Positions 26,000 to 35,609 of a stretch of DNA of 64,000 bases are shown here, one piece after another. The notes below the pieces were generated by a model that had not been told where the DNA came from, did no database searches, and was given only the letters and a program-made list of their open reading frames with translations. Source of the stretch: Alkalihalobacterium chitinilyticum. Its GTDB lineage: Bacteria > Bacillota > Bacilli > Bacillales > Bacillaceae_F. Numbering within the stretch: position 1 is the first letter of the stretch; each line of letters starts with the position of its first letter. A program made the position numbers and the translations under genes. The stretch lies in assembly GCF_029028005.1 (NCBI RefSeq), contig NZ_JAOTPO010000003.1:62001-126000 (forward strand). The letters run 5' to 3'.

Positions 26000-28900
26000 C
26001 TATGTAACGACATAAGTAGATAGGTCATTACGCTCTGCAGATAATTTATCAAGAACTTCGCCAATCAGAATAGACTGGTTATAATCCGCTAATACAGCCA
26101 GTCGTTCCTGCTTATAATGGTCCAGCTCTGAAATATGGTGTAACTTTAGTTGATTTAATTCAGTTAGAAACCATACTACGAAAACATCTTCAAAATGATT
26201 TCGATACTTTTTTAAGTAGCTATCTACGGGCAATCGTAACCGCTCTTCAATCTCATCCCTCAACTGCAAATTTCCTTTTTCAACAAAAAATGTTTTGCTG
26301 CTTTCATGAACTTTCATTTCTGCTTCAAGATCAGACACACGCAGCTGCGAAAAAGCTTCAATGTCCAGCTCTTTTATTGGGGTCACGTTGTATCGTAACA
26401 ACGGTAGACCGTCTCCTTGAATAATTTTTTCCACCATATGATTTTCAATGTCGCTTAGACTTTTGCTAATAAACACCTCTAGACGAAAGCCCGTCGCACG
26501 TAATTCTTGGACTAAATCATGCGCTAAAAATTGAAGAACATTGTGCACCCCTAGATGTAATTGTTTCTGAAAATCAGCGTCTTCTTTAAACTGACTCGGA
26601 TTAATCAGTTCTTTAAATTCATCGAAGTAACGATAAAAAACTCGCTGTTTGACATAATATATTAATTCATGTATCTCCTGTCGAACGAGCTGCTCTTCAA
26701 TGTTGAAGCATGTCTCATCGATCTCTTGCTGTTTTTGAGAAACTACCTGACTAAGCTCTATCCGTTGCTGGCGTTTTGACGCTTCATCCTTATTTGCATC
26801 CTCATACCACTTTTGTAACGTATGACATAGCTGAGTGAGATCACCATTTGCCCTGCGGATCGCAACATTTGTTAAGTCATTTAACACGAACGAATAAAAG
26901 GAAGTTTCAAAACTCGTAATTCCTGAATATTCAAGAGCTTCTTCTCCTCGACCACCCAATAAAAGTTCGTTGAATACATCACTTTCTCCAGCAGTAAGCG
27001 TTCGGGCAGACTTTATTTTTGCTAGAAGAGCCAGCTGACTTGAAATTGGATAAATTTGCGGAAAGCGAATTCCACACTGCAATAAATTTTTTTCAACATG
27101 AGAAGTGACCAGTGTCATTTCTTCTTCGTCTTGTGCTAAATCAGCGGCATTTATAACAAAGTACATTTTATCTGTTTCGAAGCAATTTTTAACCCGACCT
27201 AGTTGAATGAGAAATTCTCGGTCACTCTTTGAAAACGCATGATTATAATACGTCAGAAAAACGATCGCATCTGCATGCTTGATAAAGTTAAAGGCAAGCT
27301 TTGTATGTCTAGTATGAATGGAATTTGCCCCTGGTGTATCAACAAGTGTAATGCCTTGTTTAGCAATAGGTGAATTGTAATAGACATCAATTCGTTCTAT
27401 AAATGCTGCAAATCGCTCAGTAGCAACTAGCTTTTTATAGTCTTCATACGTTACCGCAAGTGTATTCCCTAGTTGGTCCTTCACTGACTCGTATCCCTCT
27501 ACAATAAACGTTAAATATTGGAGTTGATTCGGATGAATCAGTTCAAAAAGGTCGACTTTCGTCTCTTTTTCCTCTTTTTCTCCTTTATTGTCTTGATCAT
27601 GCTGTTTTGAATATTCAACAGCTTTTTGCCTCTCCTCTAATAAAAGTTTCAGTTCCCCTAAATTATTAATTGATTTAGCAGTTACTTGGAGAATTTCATT
27701 TACTTCCCCTAGAACAACTTCTTCCTGTTTGTAGTAAACATGAATCGTTCCGTGGGTACACTCCTTTGTCGGCGGCAAGATCCTATTGATTGTCGCTGTT
27801 GTTGGATGCGGTGATACAGGAAGGACGTTCTCACCAACTAATGCATTCGCAAATGATGATTTCCCCGAACTAAAGGCTCCAAAAAGAGCAATCGTAAATG
27901 TCCTGTCTTTTAAGCGATTACTCTGATCAAAAAAATTCTCAGATACTCTTCCCAAACTAGGTAATTTTGCAACAATCCTGCCTATATTGTCAATATGATG
28001 CGCCGCTTTTAATCTTCTCTCCTTCTCATTAACCAAATCAAAAAGACGAACAGTTCCTGTTTCACTACCTAATCGGCTTAAATTGATACATTTCTTCTGT
28101 TCTCTTGCCTCACACGTTTCTTTAAATTGGAACGACTGGGAAACTGTTTCTATTTTCTTGTCTGATTGATACCTGTTAAGCACTTCTAGCATACTCGTTA
28201 ATCGCTGAACTTTTTCTTCAATAATTTCATAAATCTCATGAATGCCGGTATATGCTGCTACTTTTCTTTCTAACTCATCCCGCTTTCTAACCTGTGCTTT
28301 CGTTTGGCGGGTTAGTGTTTCACTTAACGTCTCCAGCGCGATTCCTAAAAGTTTGTTCGCTTTTTTTCGATAATGACTTTTAACTTCATCCATTAAAGTT
28401 TTTGAAAAGTTTAAAACATATTCATGAGAAAATAAGGCACCTCTTTTCTGTGATCGAGTAATCACATCTTCTTGCAGCTGGCCAGAAAAATCATGGACGG
28501 CCTGACTTAGCCTTTCTTCTCGTATCTCATACTTTTTTAATAGTTTAAAAAACATATCTTTAAGATGAATATCAATATAAGTTACTGCATTTTCTTTCAG
28601 TTCTTGATACAAAGCCTCTCGCCTGCGTCCTCTTTCTGCTTTCGTTTTTTTCGCAGAAAACAACCCTCTTACTTTGTAGCCGATTTGTTCTGCTTCAAGG
28701 AAATCCCTTGCTAAGTTCCGAGTATGGTATGGCATTAAATTTGCGTTATTTAATAACGTACTAAACTGAAGTAAAAAACTTTCCTCAAACTCCTCTAACA
28801 CTGCTTTCGGTGGCTTTGTTTCCTTTTTTAGTTTCTCTAGTTGATCCTTTAAGTCAGACTCATCTGTCAATTGATGAGGGAATAACAGTTGTTCAAACTG

Positions 28901-29803
28901 TTGCAATTGTTTGTTGTACCACTTTTTTAACCATTGTTCATGTTCTGAAATAATTAAGGAAGCCTCTTTCCAGACACTAACTGACAATAATTGATTCCGA
29001 TTATTAATAATGGATTCCAAGTATTTTTTCAGTTTGTCTAGTTCATTGTATACATAGAAGCGATCAATGGCTGATGTAAAAAAGACAGCGTCAAAGGAAA
29101 TCCCCTCATTTTCAATAGACTGAATCGTATGTGCTTTAAAATCCTCAAAGCTCATTTCAGATTCTCGATGTTTATCAACTTGATTAACAACTAAAATGAC
29201 CTTTTTAAATCTTCTATTCATTTCTTTTAGAAAAGCAAAATTAATTTCGGATTGTATATGGTTATAATCCATCATGTACACAACTGTGTCAGCAATGTGT
29301 AATGTCGACTCGGCTGCTACTCGGTGTGCATCATCAGTAGAGTCAATCCCAGGTGTATCTAGTATGTATATATCTTTAGGTAGGCCGTGTCGATCATTAA
29401 AAATAGTCAATTTCGTTACATTGTTTCCATCTCGGCAATATTCTTGCACGACATCATTTTCATACGTTCCTTCAAATACTTTAACCGAAGCATCTGTATA
29501 TTCAACAATGACCTTTGGAGGCCCGCTCATCATTTTTACAACATTGGCACTTGTAGGAATTGGGCTGGATGGCAGTATGTGTTCCCCCAGTAATTCATTA
29601 ATTAACGTTGACTTCCCCGCTGAGAAATGTCCACAGAAAGCAATTCCATACTCTTGTTTCCGGAGTTTCCTAGTTAGTTCATTTACTTTGGTATTTGTAT
29701 GGCCCGCTTCTGTTAATGTCCTTGTCATTTTTTCTAAAACTTGTATCAGTTCGTCAGAGTCAATCATAACGTTATTACTATGCAGCGAAGTTGATATTTG
29801 CAT
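26000..29803 (-). CDS. dynA: Double dynamin-like GTPase
   Basis: About 1267 residues with two fused dynamin modules, as in B. subtilis DynA (YpbR), which is somewhat shorter. The first G domain has GHFSAGKST (about residue 58) and DTPGID; the second has GAFSSGKSS (about 640) and DTPGAN. Long helical stalk regions follow each G domain. DynA-type proteins tether and fuse membranes and help cells survive membrane damage and phage release. I chose the ATG at 29803 because GGAAGTGAG precedes it; starts up to 29821 are open. It is a single gene next to an MFS carrier. Confidence 0.92.
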   Translation of the reverse strand: MQISTSLHSNNVMIDSDELIQVLEKMTRTLTEAGHTNTKVNELTRKLRKQEYGIAFCGHFSAGKSTLINELLGEHILPSSPIPTSANVVKMMSGPPKVIVEYTDASVKVFEGTYENDVVQEYCRDGNNVTKLTIFNDRHGLPKDIYILDTPGIDSTDDAHRVAAESTLHIADTVVYMMDYNHIQSEINFAFLKEMNRRFKKVILVVNQVDKHRESEMSFEDFKAHTIQSIENEGISFDAVFFTSAIDRFYVYNELDKLKKYLESIINNRNQLLSVSVWKEASLIISEHEQWLKKWYNKQLQQFEQLLFPHQLTDESDLKDQLEKLKKETKPPKAVLEEFEESFLLQFSTLLNNANLMPYHTRNLARDFLEAEQIGYKVRGLFSAKKTKAERGRRREALYQELKENAVTYIDIHLKDMFFKLLKKYEIREERLSQAVHDFSGQLQEDVITRSQKRGALFSHEYVLNFSKTLMDEVKSHYRKKANKLLGIALETLSETLTRQTKAQVRKRDELERKVAAYTGIHEIYEIIEEKVQRLTSMLEVLNRYQSDKKIETVSQSFQFKETCEAREQKKCINLSRLGSETGTVRLFDLVNEKERRLKAAHHIDNIGRIVAKLPSLGRVSENFFDQSNRLKDRTFTIALFGAFSSGKSSFANALVGENVLPVSPHPTTATINRILPPTKECTHGTIHVYYKQEEVVLGEVNEILQVTAKSINNLGELKLLLEERQKAVEYSKQHDQDNKGEKEEKETKVDLFELIHPNQLQYLTFIVEGYESVKDQLGNTLAVTYEDYKKLVATERFAAFIERIDVYYNSPIAKQGITLVDTPGANSIHTRHTKLAFNFIKHADAIVFLTYYNHAFSKSDREFLIQLGRVKNCFETDKMYFVINAADLAQDEEEMTLVTSHVEKNLLQCGIRFPQIYPISSQLALLAKIKSARTLTAGESDVFNELLLGGRGEEALEYSGITSFETSFYSFVLNDLTNVAIRRANGDLTQLCHTLQKWYEDANKDEASKRQQRIELSQVVSQKQQEIDETCFNIEEQLVRQEIHELIYYVKQRVFYRYFDEFKELINPSQFKEDADFQKQLHLGVHNVLQFLAHDLVQELRATGFRLEVFISKSLSDIENHMVEKIIQGDGLPLLRYNVTPIKELDIEAFSQLRVSDLEAEMKVHESSKTFFVEKGNLQLRDEIEERLRLPVDSYLKKYRNHFEDVFVVWFLTELNQLKLHHISELDHYKQERLAVLADYNQSILIGEVLDKLSAERNDLSTYVVT

Positions 29804-29860
29804 GATACTCACTTCCATCACTAGAATCGTTCACTACAAAAATTTTAACTTATATCCCAT

Positions 29861-29900
29861 AAAAAAGTCTAATAGAGGCTACTTTGTAAGCAGCCTCTAT
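29861..29900 (-). terminator. Terminator of the MFS gene
   Basis: On the minus strand ATAGAGGCTGCTT and AGTAGCCTCTAT pair around a short loop, then a T-rich tract with six T. The MFS stop codon lies in the first arm. Confidence 0.75.
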
Positions 29901-31075
29901 GTATTGGAATATTCAACTGTTTCGCCGAGACGATTTTCAGTTACGAATTTATAAATCATTAAACCGAAGAAACCAATGACCGATAAATAGCCTAAATAGC
30001 TATATAGTTGGGCAACACCCGCACTTTCGATAATTAAACCTCCGATAAATGCACCGATAATACCTGAGATCCCGAAAAACGTTGTTATAAATAAAACGTG
30101 ACCCGTTGCTTGTAACTCTTCAGGCACTAACTTGGTCACAATTTGAAATGCTGCAATGTAAAAAATTCCGAAAGTGAGACCATGTAAAGCTTGTAAAATA
30201 AGCAAGGTTTCAGGCATTGTTGCAGCTCCCATAAGGAACCAACGGACACTGTATAAAACAGCGGAAATCATTAAAAACGTTAACGGGTTAAACTTTCTGA
30301 ACCAAAAAGCTGCTGCAAAGAAAACGATCGCTTCTGAGACAACCCCGATAAACCATGCCCATCCGATTAATGACTCTTTTCCACCTAATTCAGTCACAAA
30401 TATTCCAAGGTAATTATCATTTGTGCGGTGGGTAATCGAAATAAAAATAATAATCAACAAAAACGTGAAAAGGCGTGGATTCGCTCCTATTTTGACAGCA
30501 TTTAAGATCGTTACAGGTTTATTCGTCGCTTTAACATCGTTGATTGATAACACAAATACAAACGTAATAATAGCCATTACTAAAATAGGAAACATGATGA
30601 ACTGGATGCCGACGAATGTTAAATAATAACCGGCAAGTAAGGATGACGTTGCAAAACCTAACGAACCCCACATTCGAATTCGTCCGAAACTTACTTTATG
30701 TTGTAGAGCCGTTTTTTGAGAAAGGCTGTCGCCTAAAGCAGTTACAGGGGCTAAAAATAAAAATAATACAAACATCATAATCGTATAGCCAACGAGATTA
30801 TTCATCTGAAATAGTCCGAGAGTCGCAATGAAAGTTCCGGCGACTACAATAATTAAAATTCGTTTAATCGTTTTAAATTTATCGCTCATAAAGCCCCAAA
30901 ACGGTTGAGCAAAAATAGAAGCGAGCGGACCTACTGCTAAAAGAATACCAAGCTCTTTGGCAGTCATTCCTTGATACCTAAAGTAAACTGGCATATAACT
31001 CATTACGATAGTCATGATTGAATATGCAAAAAACAAATAAGCCATGAGCTTAAACACAGATCGATTGGGTACCAT
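29897..31075 (-). CDS. MFS transporter, HcaT/nucleoside-permease-like group
   Basis: 392-residue major facilitator with about 12 membrane helices. QPFWGFMSDKFKTIKR after helix 2 is the group's form of the MFS loop motif, and GRIRMWGSLGFA plus LHGLTFGIFYIAAF match the LacY/HcaT-like MFS_1 group. It should import a small organic compound with protons; the substrate cannot be told. The terminator separates it from dynA, so the two are independent units. Confidence 0.85.
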   Translation of the reverse strand: MVPNRSVFKLMAYLFFAYSIMTIVMSYMPVYFRYQGMTAKELGILLAVGPLASIFAQPFWGFMSDKFKTIKRILIIVVAGTFIATLGLFQMNNLVGYTIMMFVLFLFLAPVTALGDSLSQKTALQHKVSFGRIRMWGSLGFATSSLLAGYYLTFVGIQFIMFPILVMAIITFVFVLSINDVKATNKPVTILNAVKIGANPRLFTFLLIIIFISITHRTNDNYLGIFVTELGGKESLIGWAWFIGVVSEAIVFFAAAFWFRKFNPLTFLMISAVLYSVRWFLMGAATMPETLLILQALHGLTFGIFYIAAFQIVTKLVPEELQATGHVLFITTFFGISGIIGAFIGGLIIESAGVAQLYSYLGYLSVIGFFGLMIYKFVTENRLGETVEYSNT

Positions 31076-31222
31076 ATTCCTCTACACTCCTTTCTTATAT
31101 ATGAAAATGTCTTACTTTAAAGTGACTTCCTAAAACGAACAGAGAAAACTCACCTTATAAAGGATAATGGTTTTTGCTCCAATTGACTATAGTTTTAAAA
31201 ATAATTAATTTTTCACAAAAAT

Positions 31223-31265
31223 AAAAAAAGCCCCCCTATCCTTTAACAGACATCGTTTGGGGGCA
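31223..31265 (-). terminator. Terminator after ykuI
   Basis: On the minus strand GCCCCC pairs with GGGGGGC across a 22-nt loop, followed by seven T. The gap 31076-31222 holds no gene. Confidence 0.75.
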
Positions 31266-31275
31266 TTTGTTAAGT

Positions 31276-32493
31276 TTACATTAATCCATCCTGTTCAAAT
31301 AAGTAACTGTATGGAATATCAACGAATAAAAATAAATGATCATCAATCGGAAAAGAATACGTTCTAATCATTTCGTCCTTTTCAATATCCGTATAAAGAT
31401 CAGATAATATTCCTCTTTTTTCATAATTCATCCGAACGATGTTTTCAAGAAAGTAAGGTCGCCAACTCCAGTTTTTAAAGCGGCTTCCTTCTTGTAAATT
31501 CCAATTGTTTTCTTCATCTTTAACAGCATTACCCGATTGCTGATAGCCATCATGGTCACAAATGTATACTCGAAACGAGATATTACTCAATTCCTTAGCG
31601 ATTTGCATGACAACCGCATCATAACTATCGAGTGCCTTCACTTTCTTAATCGAGTGCCTTATCAACTGTGAGAGCTTCTCAGTCAATGTAATCTGCGCCT
31701 CAATCTTTTTTCGTTCGAAGTGAATAAAATGGTGGAATTCCTTTTTTAGTGAGCTTTTACAAAAATCTATTTCCTGAAAGGTTGGTTTCGGTCTTGATAG
31801 ATAGTAGCCTTGATAATAGTGACCGCCATTTCTCCAGGCATAGTTTAACTGGTTAAAACTACCTATTCCTTCAAACATTAAAGTTGCCCCTATTTTTCTA
31901 GTAAGTAAGGATAGAGAATAGAGGACATCACGATAAAGTTGTGGAAAAGCATCGCCTTCTAAAAACTCTAAATCTACCTTGACGATATTCGGTCTCAGCA
32001 GCGCTATTTGGTCTAAGTTACTTCCCGTTTTCCCGACATCATCAATAGCGATTTGAATTCCCAAGCTTTGAATATAAGTTAATAGATGCTTTAACGACGA
32101 AATATTCCCTTTAAAATCCTGCTCGGCGAATTCTATTACGATACTTGATAGTGAGAGTCCTCTTGATTCGTAAGCTTTTAAATTATTTATTAGATGTTCT
32201 CCATTATTTTCTAAAATTTCATTCATATCTACATTGATAAACAGTTTTGCCTCTATGTCATGTTCTAATAGTTTTTCAATTGCAAGATGACATACATGTT
32301 CATCCACTTCCTGACGATACTCCTCGGGAATTGATTGATCTTTAAAAAACCAACCTAAGCTTTGGACACCGTCTTCGACTTGGATACGTGCTAATGCTTC
32401 ATATCCAATGACCAACTGCGTATCTGCACTTACGATTGGTTGAAAATATGGAATAATTTTATCTTTATTCATTATGACATCTAATGCATCCAA
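31276..32493 (-). CDS. ykuI: YkuI-like EAL domain protein
   Basis: 405-residue protein closely following B. subtilis YkuI: an EAL domain (about residues 10-240) and a C-terminal PAS-like domain (about 260-400, FLENIVRMNYEKRGILSDLY). The EAL core shows GYEALARI, FINVD, VIEFAEQDF, AIDDVGKTGSNLD and KVDLEF, so most metal-binding residues are kept (EAL motif is EAL itself). It may bind or cleave cyclic di-GMP. The start is a TTG at 32493, seven nt after GGAGG, which lines up with the YkuI start; upstream codons are open to 32526. Confidence 0.9.
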   Translation of the reverse strand: MDALDVIMNKDKIIPYFQPIVSADTQLVIGYEALARIQVEDGVQSLGWFFKDQSIPEEYRQEVDEHVCHLAIEKLLEHDIEAKLFINVDMNEILENNGEHLINNLKAYESRGLSLSSIVIEFAEQDFKGNISSLKHLLTYIQSLGIQIAIDDVGKTGSNLDQIALLRPNIVKVDLEFLEGDAFPQLYRDVLYSLSLLTRKIGATLMFEGIGSFNQLNYAWRNGGHYYQGYYLSRPKPTFQEIDFCKSSLKKEFHHFIHFERKKIEAQITLTEKLSQLIRHSIKKVKALDSYDAVVMQIAKELSNISFRVYICDHDGYQQSGNAVKDEENNWNLQEGSRFKNWSWRPYFLENIVRMNYEKRGILSDLYTDIEKDEMIRTYSFPIDDHLFLFVDIPYSYLFEQDGLM

Positions 32494-32569
32494 ATGATCA
32501 CCTCCAAGTCTCAACAACAAGGACATCCATATTATAGCATACCAACTAAGGATTAGAACTTGGATGCAA

Positions 32570-33412
32570 TTAATCTTTATCTATAAATTGGATAATTTGC
32601 TCCGCTACTTCATTCGGTCGTTCTTCAGGTACTAAATGACCTGTTTCTTCAAATATGACGATATTCGCATTGGGTAAGTCTACCTGCAGTCTTTTTCCGA
32701 TATAAGGGGGGATCACTTGATCATGTTTTCCCCAAAGCAATAAAACCGGCTGTTGAATTTCCTTAAGTTGCTCCGCTGTTAAATCCCCTTCTCGATGACG
32801 CAGTACCCGGACCAACGAGTGAGAAAAACGATCGTCCTCAAACGCTTTTGCATATTCGCTAACATCATCTGGATGAACGGTTTCCTTGTTATAGACAACA
32901 TAGGATAACGCATCTTTATAATCTCGTTTGACAAAAAAGCTCTTCACTAGTCTTGGAGCAAACGGAATGTATGAAGCGTAACGGTATTTTCTTTTTGCCC
33001 GCATTAAATAACCTGAGCTTGACAATAGGACAACTTTTTTAACTCGTTCAGGATTTAATTTTGCCATATATAAAGCAACTTGGCCACCCATTGAGTGACC
33101 TGCAGCTATTACTTGTTTAATGTTTAACTTGGTCAAAAGTGAAAAAATAACATTAGCATAATTATGAAAGGAATAGATAAAAGAATTCGATTTCTCGCTT
33201 TTGCCGAATCCCGGTAAATCAATAGCTACAACAGAATAATGTTTAGCTATATTCGGGATGAGGTGACGAAAACAATAAGTTGACGAAACAAAACCATGAA
33301 TCAGTACGATAACTGGCTTTCCAACGTTTTGTTCTTTACAGTAATATTCATAATGCACTTTCACATTATCCACTAGTACGGTTTCGGTTTTTTCAAGATA
33401 GTGCTGTGTCAT
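32570..33412 (-). CDS. Alpha/beta hydrolase
   Basis: 280-residue alpha/beta hydrolase fold enzyme without signal peptide. VLIHGFVSS is the oxyanion segment, AGHSMGGQ the nucleophile elbow with Ser, WGKHDQVIPP the Asp region and EETGHLVPEE the His. Such enzymes act on esters, lactones or halides; the substrate is unknown. ATG at 33412 follows GAGAGGTGG. Single gene. Confidence 0.88.
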   Translation of the reverse strand: MTQHYLEKTETVLVDNVKVHYEYYCKEQNVGKPVIVLIHGFVSSTYCFRHLIPNIAKHYSVVAIDLPGFGKSEKSNSFIYSFHNYANVIFSLLTKLNIKQVIAAGHSMGGQVALYMAKLNPERVKKVVLLSSSGYLMRAKRKYRYASYIPFAPRLVKSFFVKRDYKDALSYVVYNKETVHPDDVSEYAKAFEDDRFSHSLVRVLRHREGDLTAEQLKEIQQPVLLLWGKHDQVIPPYIGKRLQVDLPNANIVIFEETGHLVPEERPNEVAEQIIQFIDKD

Positions 33413-33505
33413 CAGGAACCACCTCTCCCAATGTGGTTTTTTTGTATAGGATTGCCTTTATTTTAACAAACTATAACTCATCTAACCGATAATAGGAGGG
33501 ATAAA

Positions 33506-33706
33506 ATGAAAAATAACAATAAGCGAATTACAGTTGAACCTCGTACAAAAGATTATGGATTAGAAGCAAAAATTGACTTGGAATACACGAAGGATTATGG
33601 TGACGGTTTTGCGATGGAAGATGTGAGCGATGATGATCATAATGACCTTCATGTCGATCCAGGCCCGTTAAAAGACCGCATAGGAGTTCAAAAAAGAAAC
33701 TTATGA
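33506..33706 (+). CDS. Small acidic protein, 66 residues
   Basis: Not recognised. It begins MKNNNKRITVEPRTKDYGLE, is rich in Asp, Tyr and Gly, and ends RIGVQKRNL. A strong ATAGGAGGG site supports it. The stop codon lies about 4 nt from the right end of the TnpB element, so the C-terminus or the original terminator may have been changed by the insertion. Confidence 0.6.
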   Translation: MKNNNKRITVEPRTKDYGLEAKIDLEYTKDYGDGFAMEDVSDDDHNDLHVDPGPLKDRIGVQKRNL

Positions 33707-33710
33707 ATAC

Positions 33711-33860
33711 TCCCACCACTTATTTTCTACGAAATTTGAAGTGGGGGTTTCTGAGGTATCGACTTTGGAAATGACGATTAACCATCAGTGGAGTTGACAC
33801 ATTGGTGTGCTAAAAACACCCAACCCCGCTATCCCATTGGTCTTGCCTTTGGGATTACTT
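33711..33860 (-). ncRNA. Probable omega RNA / right end of the TnpB element
   Basis: The 150 nt after the tnpB stop on its own strand contain no gene. They end in a hairpin where CCCCCACTTC pairs with AAGTGGTGGG (33711-33747), as seen at right ends of many Bacillus TnpB elements. In this family the transcript of that region is the scaffold of the guide RNA, with the guide coming from DNA just past the end. Assigned by position and structure only. Confidence 0.5.
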
Positions 33861-35297
33861 TTATTTGATTAGGAATGATGTCGGTTGCAGTAAGCATTTA
33901 TAGTCTGAAAAAGGTTCTTTAAATGCATGTTTGAATACCTTGCTCATGATGTTGGCTGCTCCGTTTACATCTGCATTGATAAGAATTCCGTTCTTCGAAC
34001 GGTAAAGACCACGACTAATACGCTTGCCAGAAAATGATTTTTTCGAATTGCTTTCACCATAAACTGGAATATCATCGTTATCTAGGAAACTCGCTTTTGA
34101 AGTATAAGACTCTTCAGTAACATGGACTTTGATTCCATGTCTCTCTGCCTTGTATTTAATCATCTGGATTAAAAGGCTGTGCGGAATGGTTGTGAATGCT
34201 TGGTTATTTTTTTTGCCCATATTGGAGCATTGCTTCCATTCTTTGTTGTGACCGATAATGATGGTATCAATATCATCTTCTAAAACGATTTTCTCAATAT
34301 GATGACTGGCTTTATGAAACAAGTCTTTGATTTGGTTAAAACGCTTATGGTTAATTCTTTCTAAACGCTTGGAGGTAAACGAACCCTCTTTTTCATTTTT
34401 TCCATGACGAAGAATACCCGTGAAATGGGCTTTCAGTTGATTATACCGTTGATTGACAGATTTAATATTTTTGCCCTTCACTAATACAGTTTTACCTGTG
34501 TTTGTGACGATGGTTGCAAGATTATCATTTCCTAAGTCAATCGACATATAACGTTTCTTGGAAACTTTCATTTCTTGTTCAGAAGGAACACTAAAAATTA
34601 ACTCAACAACATAATGTCCGTACCTTGGGTTCACACGAACTTGTTTGAGTTTACCTTCGGAGTAACCCAACTTTCCGATATTCAAACGGTCTTTTGTTTT
34701 GGGAAACTTCAAGTACTTATTATCTTTAATCACACAATCTTGATTGGAAAAAGAGACTTCTTTTTCTTTAGCACGACTATATCCTGGGATTTTGGGTCTT
34801 GCCTTGAACTTATTTGGATTGGATTTGTATTCTCGTAAACTACCATAAAACGATTTCCAGTTCTGGAATACTGTTTTCATTATTCCTTGACTTGATTGAG
34901 CAGGGAGAGAGCGATAGTCGTTTTGTGCTAAAACCTTAAACAAAGCATCCAAAAAGTTGTAATTTACGTAAGGTTTCTTTTTTGACGGCAACTCAAATAA
35001 ATTACATTGGATGTCTTTTTGTGTATCTTTCTCTTTCTGCATTTCTTTTTTCATTTTTTTAAAACAAGAAATGGTCTGAACTTCGTTCATTTTATCTATG
35101 TTTTGATACACCATTTCTAAAACTTCTTTTTGGAGGGGGTGTAACTCTTTGCTTGAATAAAGACCCGTGTAAATTTGACGAATAAAAAAATTAGTCGTAT
35201 TATGCATATTTTTTGCGTTTCGACACATCTCTTGAAAGTAAGAATGCATACGATGTCCCTTTTTTACCCAAATTTGCATCGTTTTGTAGTTTTCCAT
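33861..35297 (-). CDS. tnpB: TnpB, RNA-guided nuclease type, no zinc ribbon
   Basis: 478-residue OrfB/TnpB protein of the IS200/IS605 superfamily. RuvC residues are visible: Asp in SIDLGNDNLAT (about 262), Glu in VTEESYTSKAS (about 396) and Asp in INADVNGAANI (about 446). Between the second and third motifs typical TnpB proteins have a four-cysteine zinc ribbon; here no cysteine is present and FSGKRISRGLYRSKNG stands in its place, a known variant. A helical N-terminal part of about 180 residues precedes. The catalytic residues are intact, so it may be active. ATG at 35297 follows AAGGTGATA. Confidence 0.9.
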   Translation of the reverse strand: MENYKTMQIWVKKGHRMHSYFQEMCRNAKNMHNTTNFFIRQIYTGLYSSKELHPLQKEVLEMVYQNIDKMNEVQTISCFKKMKKEMQKEKDTQKDIQCNLFELPSKKKPYVNYNFLDALFKVLAQNDYRSLPAQSSQGIMKTVFQNWKSFYGSLREYKSNPNKFKARPKIPGYSRAKEKEVSFSNQDCVIKDNKYLKFPKTKDRLNIGKLGYSEGKLKQVRVNPRYGHYVVELIFSVPSEQEMKVSKKRYMSIDLGNDNLATIVTNTGKTVLVKGKNIKSVNQRYNQLKAHFTGILRHGKNEKEGSFTSKRLERINHKRFNQIKDLFHKASHHIEKIVLEDDIDTIIIGHNKEWKQCSNMGKKNNQAFTTIPHSLLIQMIKYKAERHGIKVHVTEESYTSKASFLDNDDIPVYGESNSKKSFSGKRISRGLYRSKNGILINADVNGAANIMSKVFKHAFKEPFSDYKCLLQPTSFLIK

Positions 35298-35485
35298 TTC
35301 GATATCACCTTCAAACATATGTTCCTATATTTATTTTACCAAAAAAAGTGAGAAATTCCTAGTGATGACACTCAAAACCGCCAATTCACCTCCCACCTAA
35401 AATTCTAACGAATTTTTGAGGAAGGAGTCCTCTTGGCTGAAATGATGGCGGAAAGAGCATCAGCGACCCTTATTACTACCTTAAA

Positions 35486-35569
35486 AAGGAGGGCTGACTC
35501 CATTTACTTCTGAATACCATTTCTATTTCCTGCTTGCGCAACTGCGACATGTGAGGAGTCAGCCCTTTT
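35486..35569 (-). terminator. Large nested hairpin after the PRK06851-type gene
   Basis: GGGCTGACTCC and GGAGTCAGCCC are perfect 11-nt arms enclosing 53 nt, with T-runs on both sides. It can end the minus-strand gene at 35610 and anything coming from the TnpB side. The remaining gap 35341-35485 has no recognisable gene. Confidence 0.65.
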
Positions 35570-35609
35570 CACACTTTTGTACCTCACAACAACAATGATT
35601 TGTGGAGTA

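Larger units (their letters stand above)
33707..35340 (-). mobile_element. Solitary TnpB (IS1341-type) element
   Basis: A lone tnpB gene without a tnpA partner, with structured flanks. The right end is about 33707-33710, next to the terminal hairpin; the left end is less certain and lies somewhere in 35320-35420, where AAAATTC-TAAC-GAATTTT forms another hairpin. No target duplication is visible, as expected for this family. Boundaries are approximate. Confidence 0.6.
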
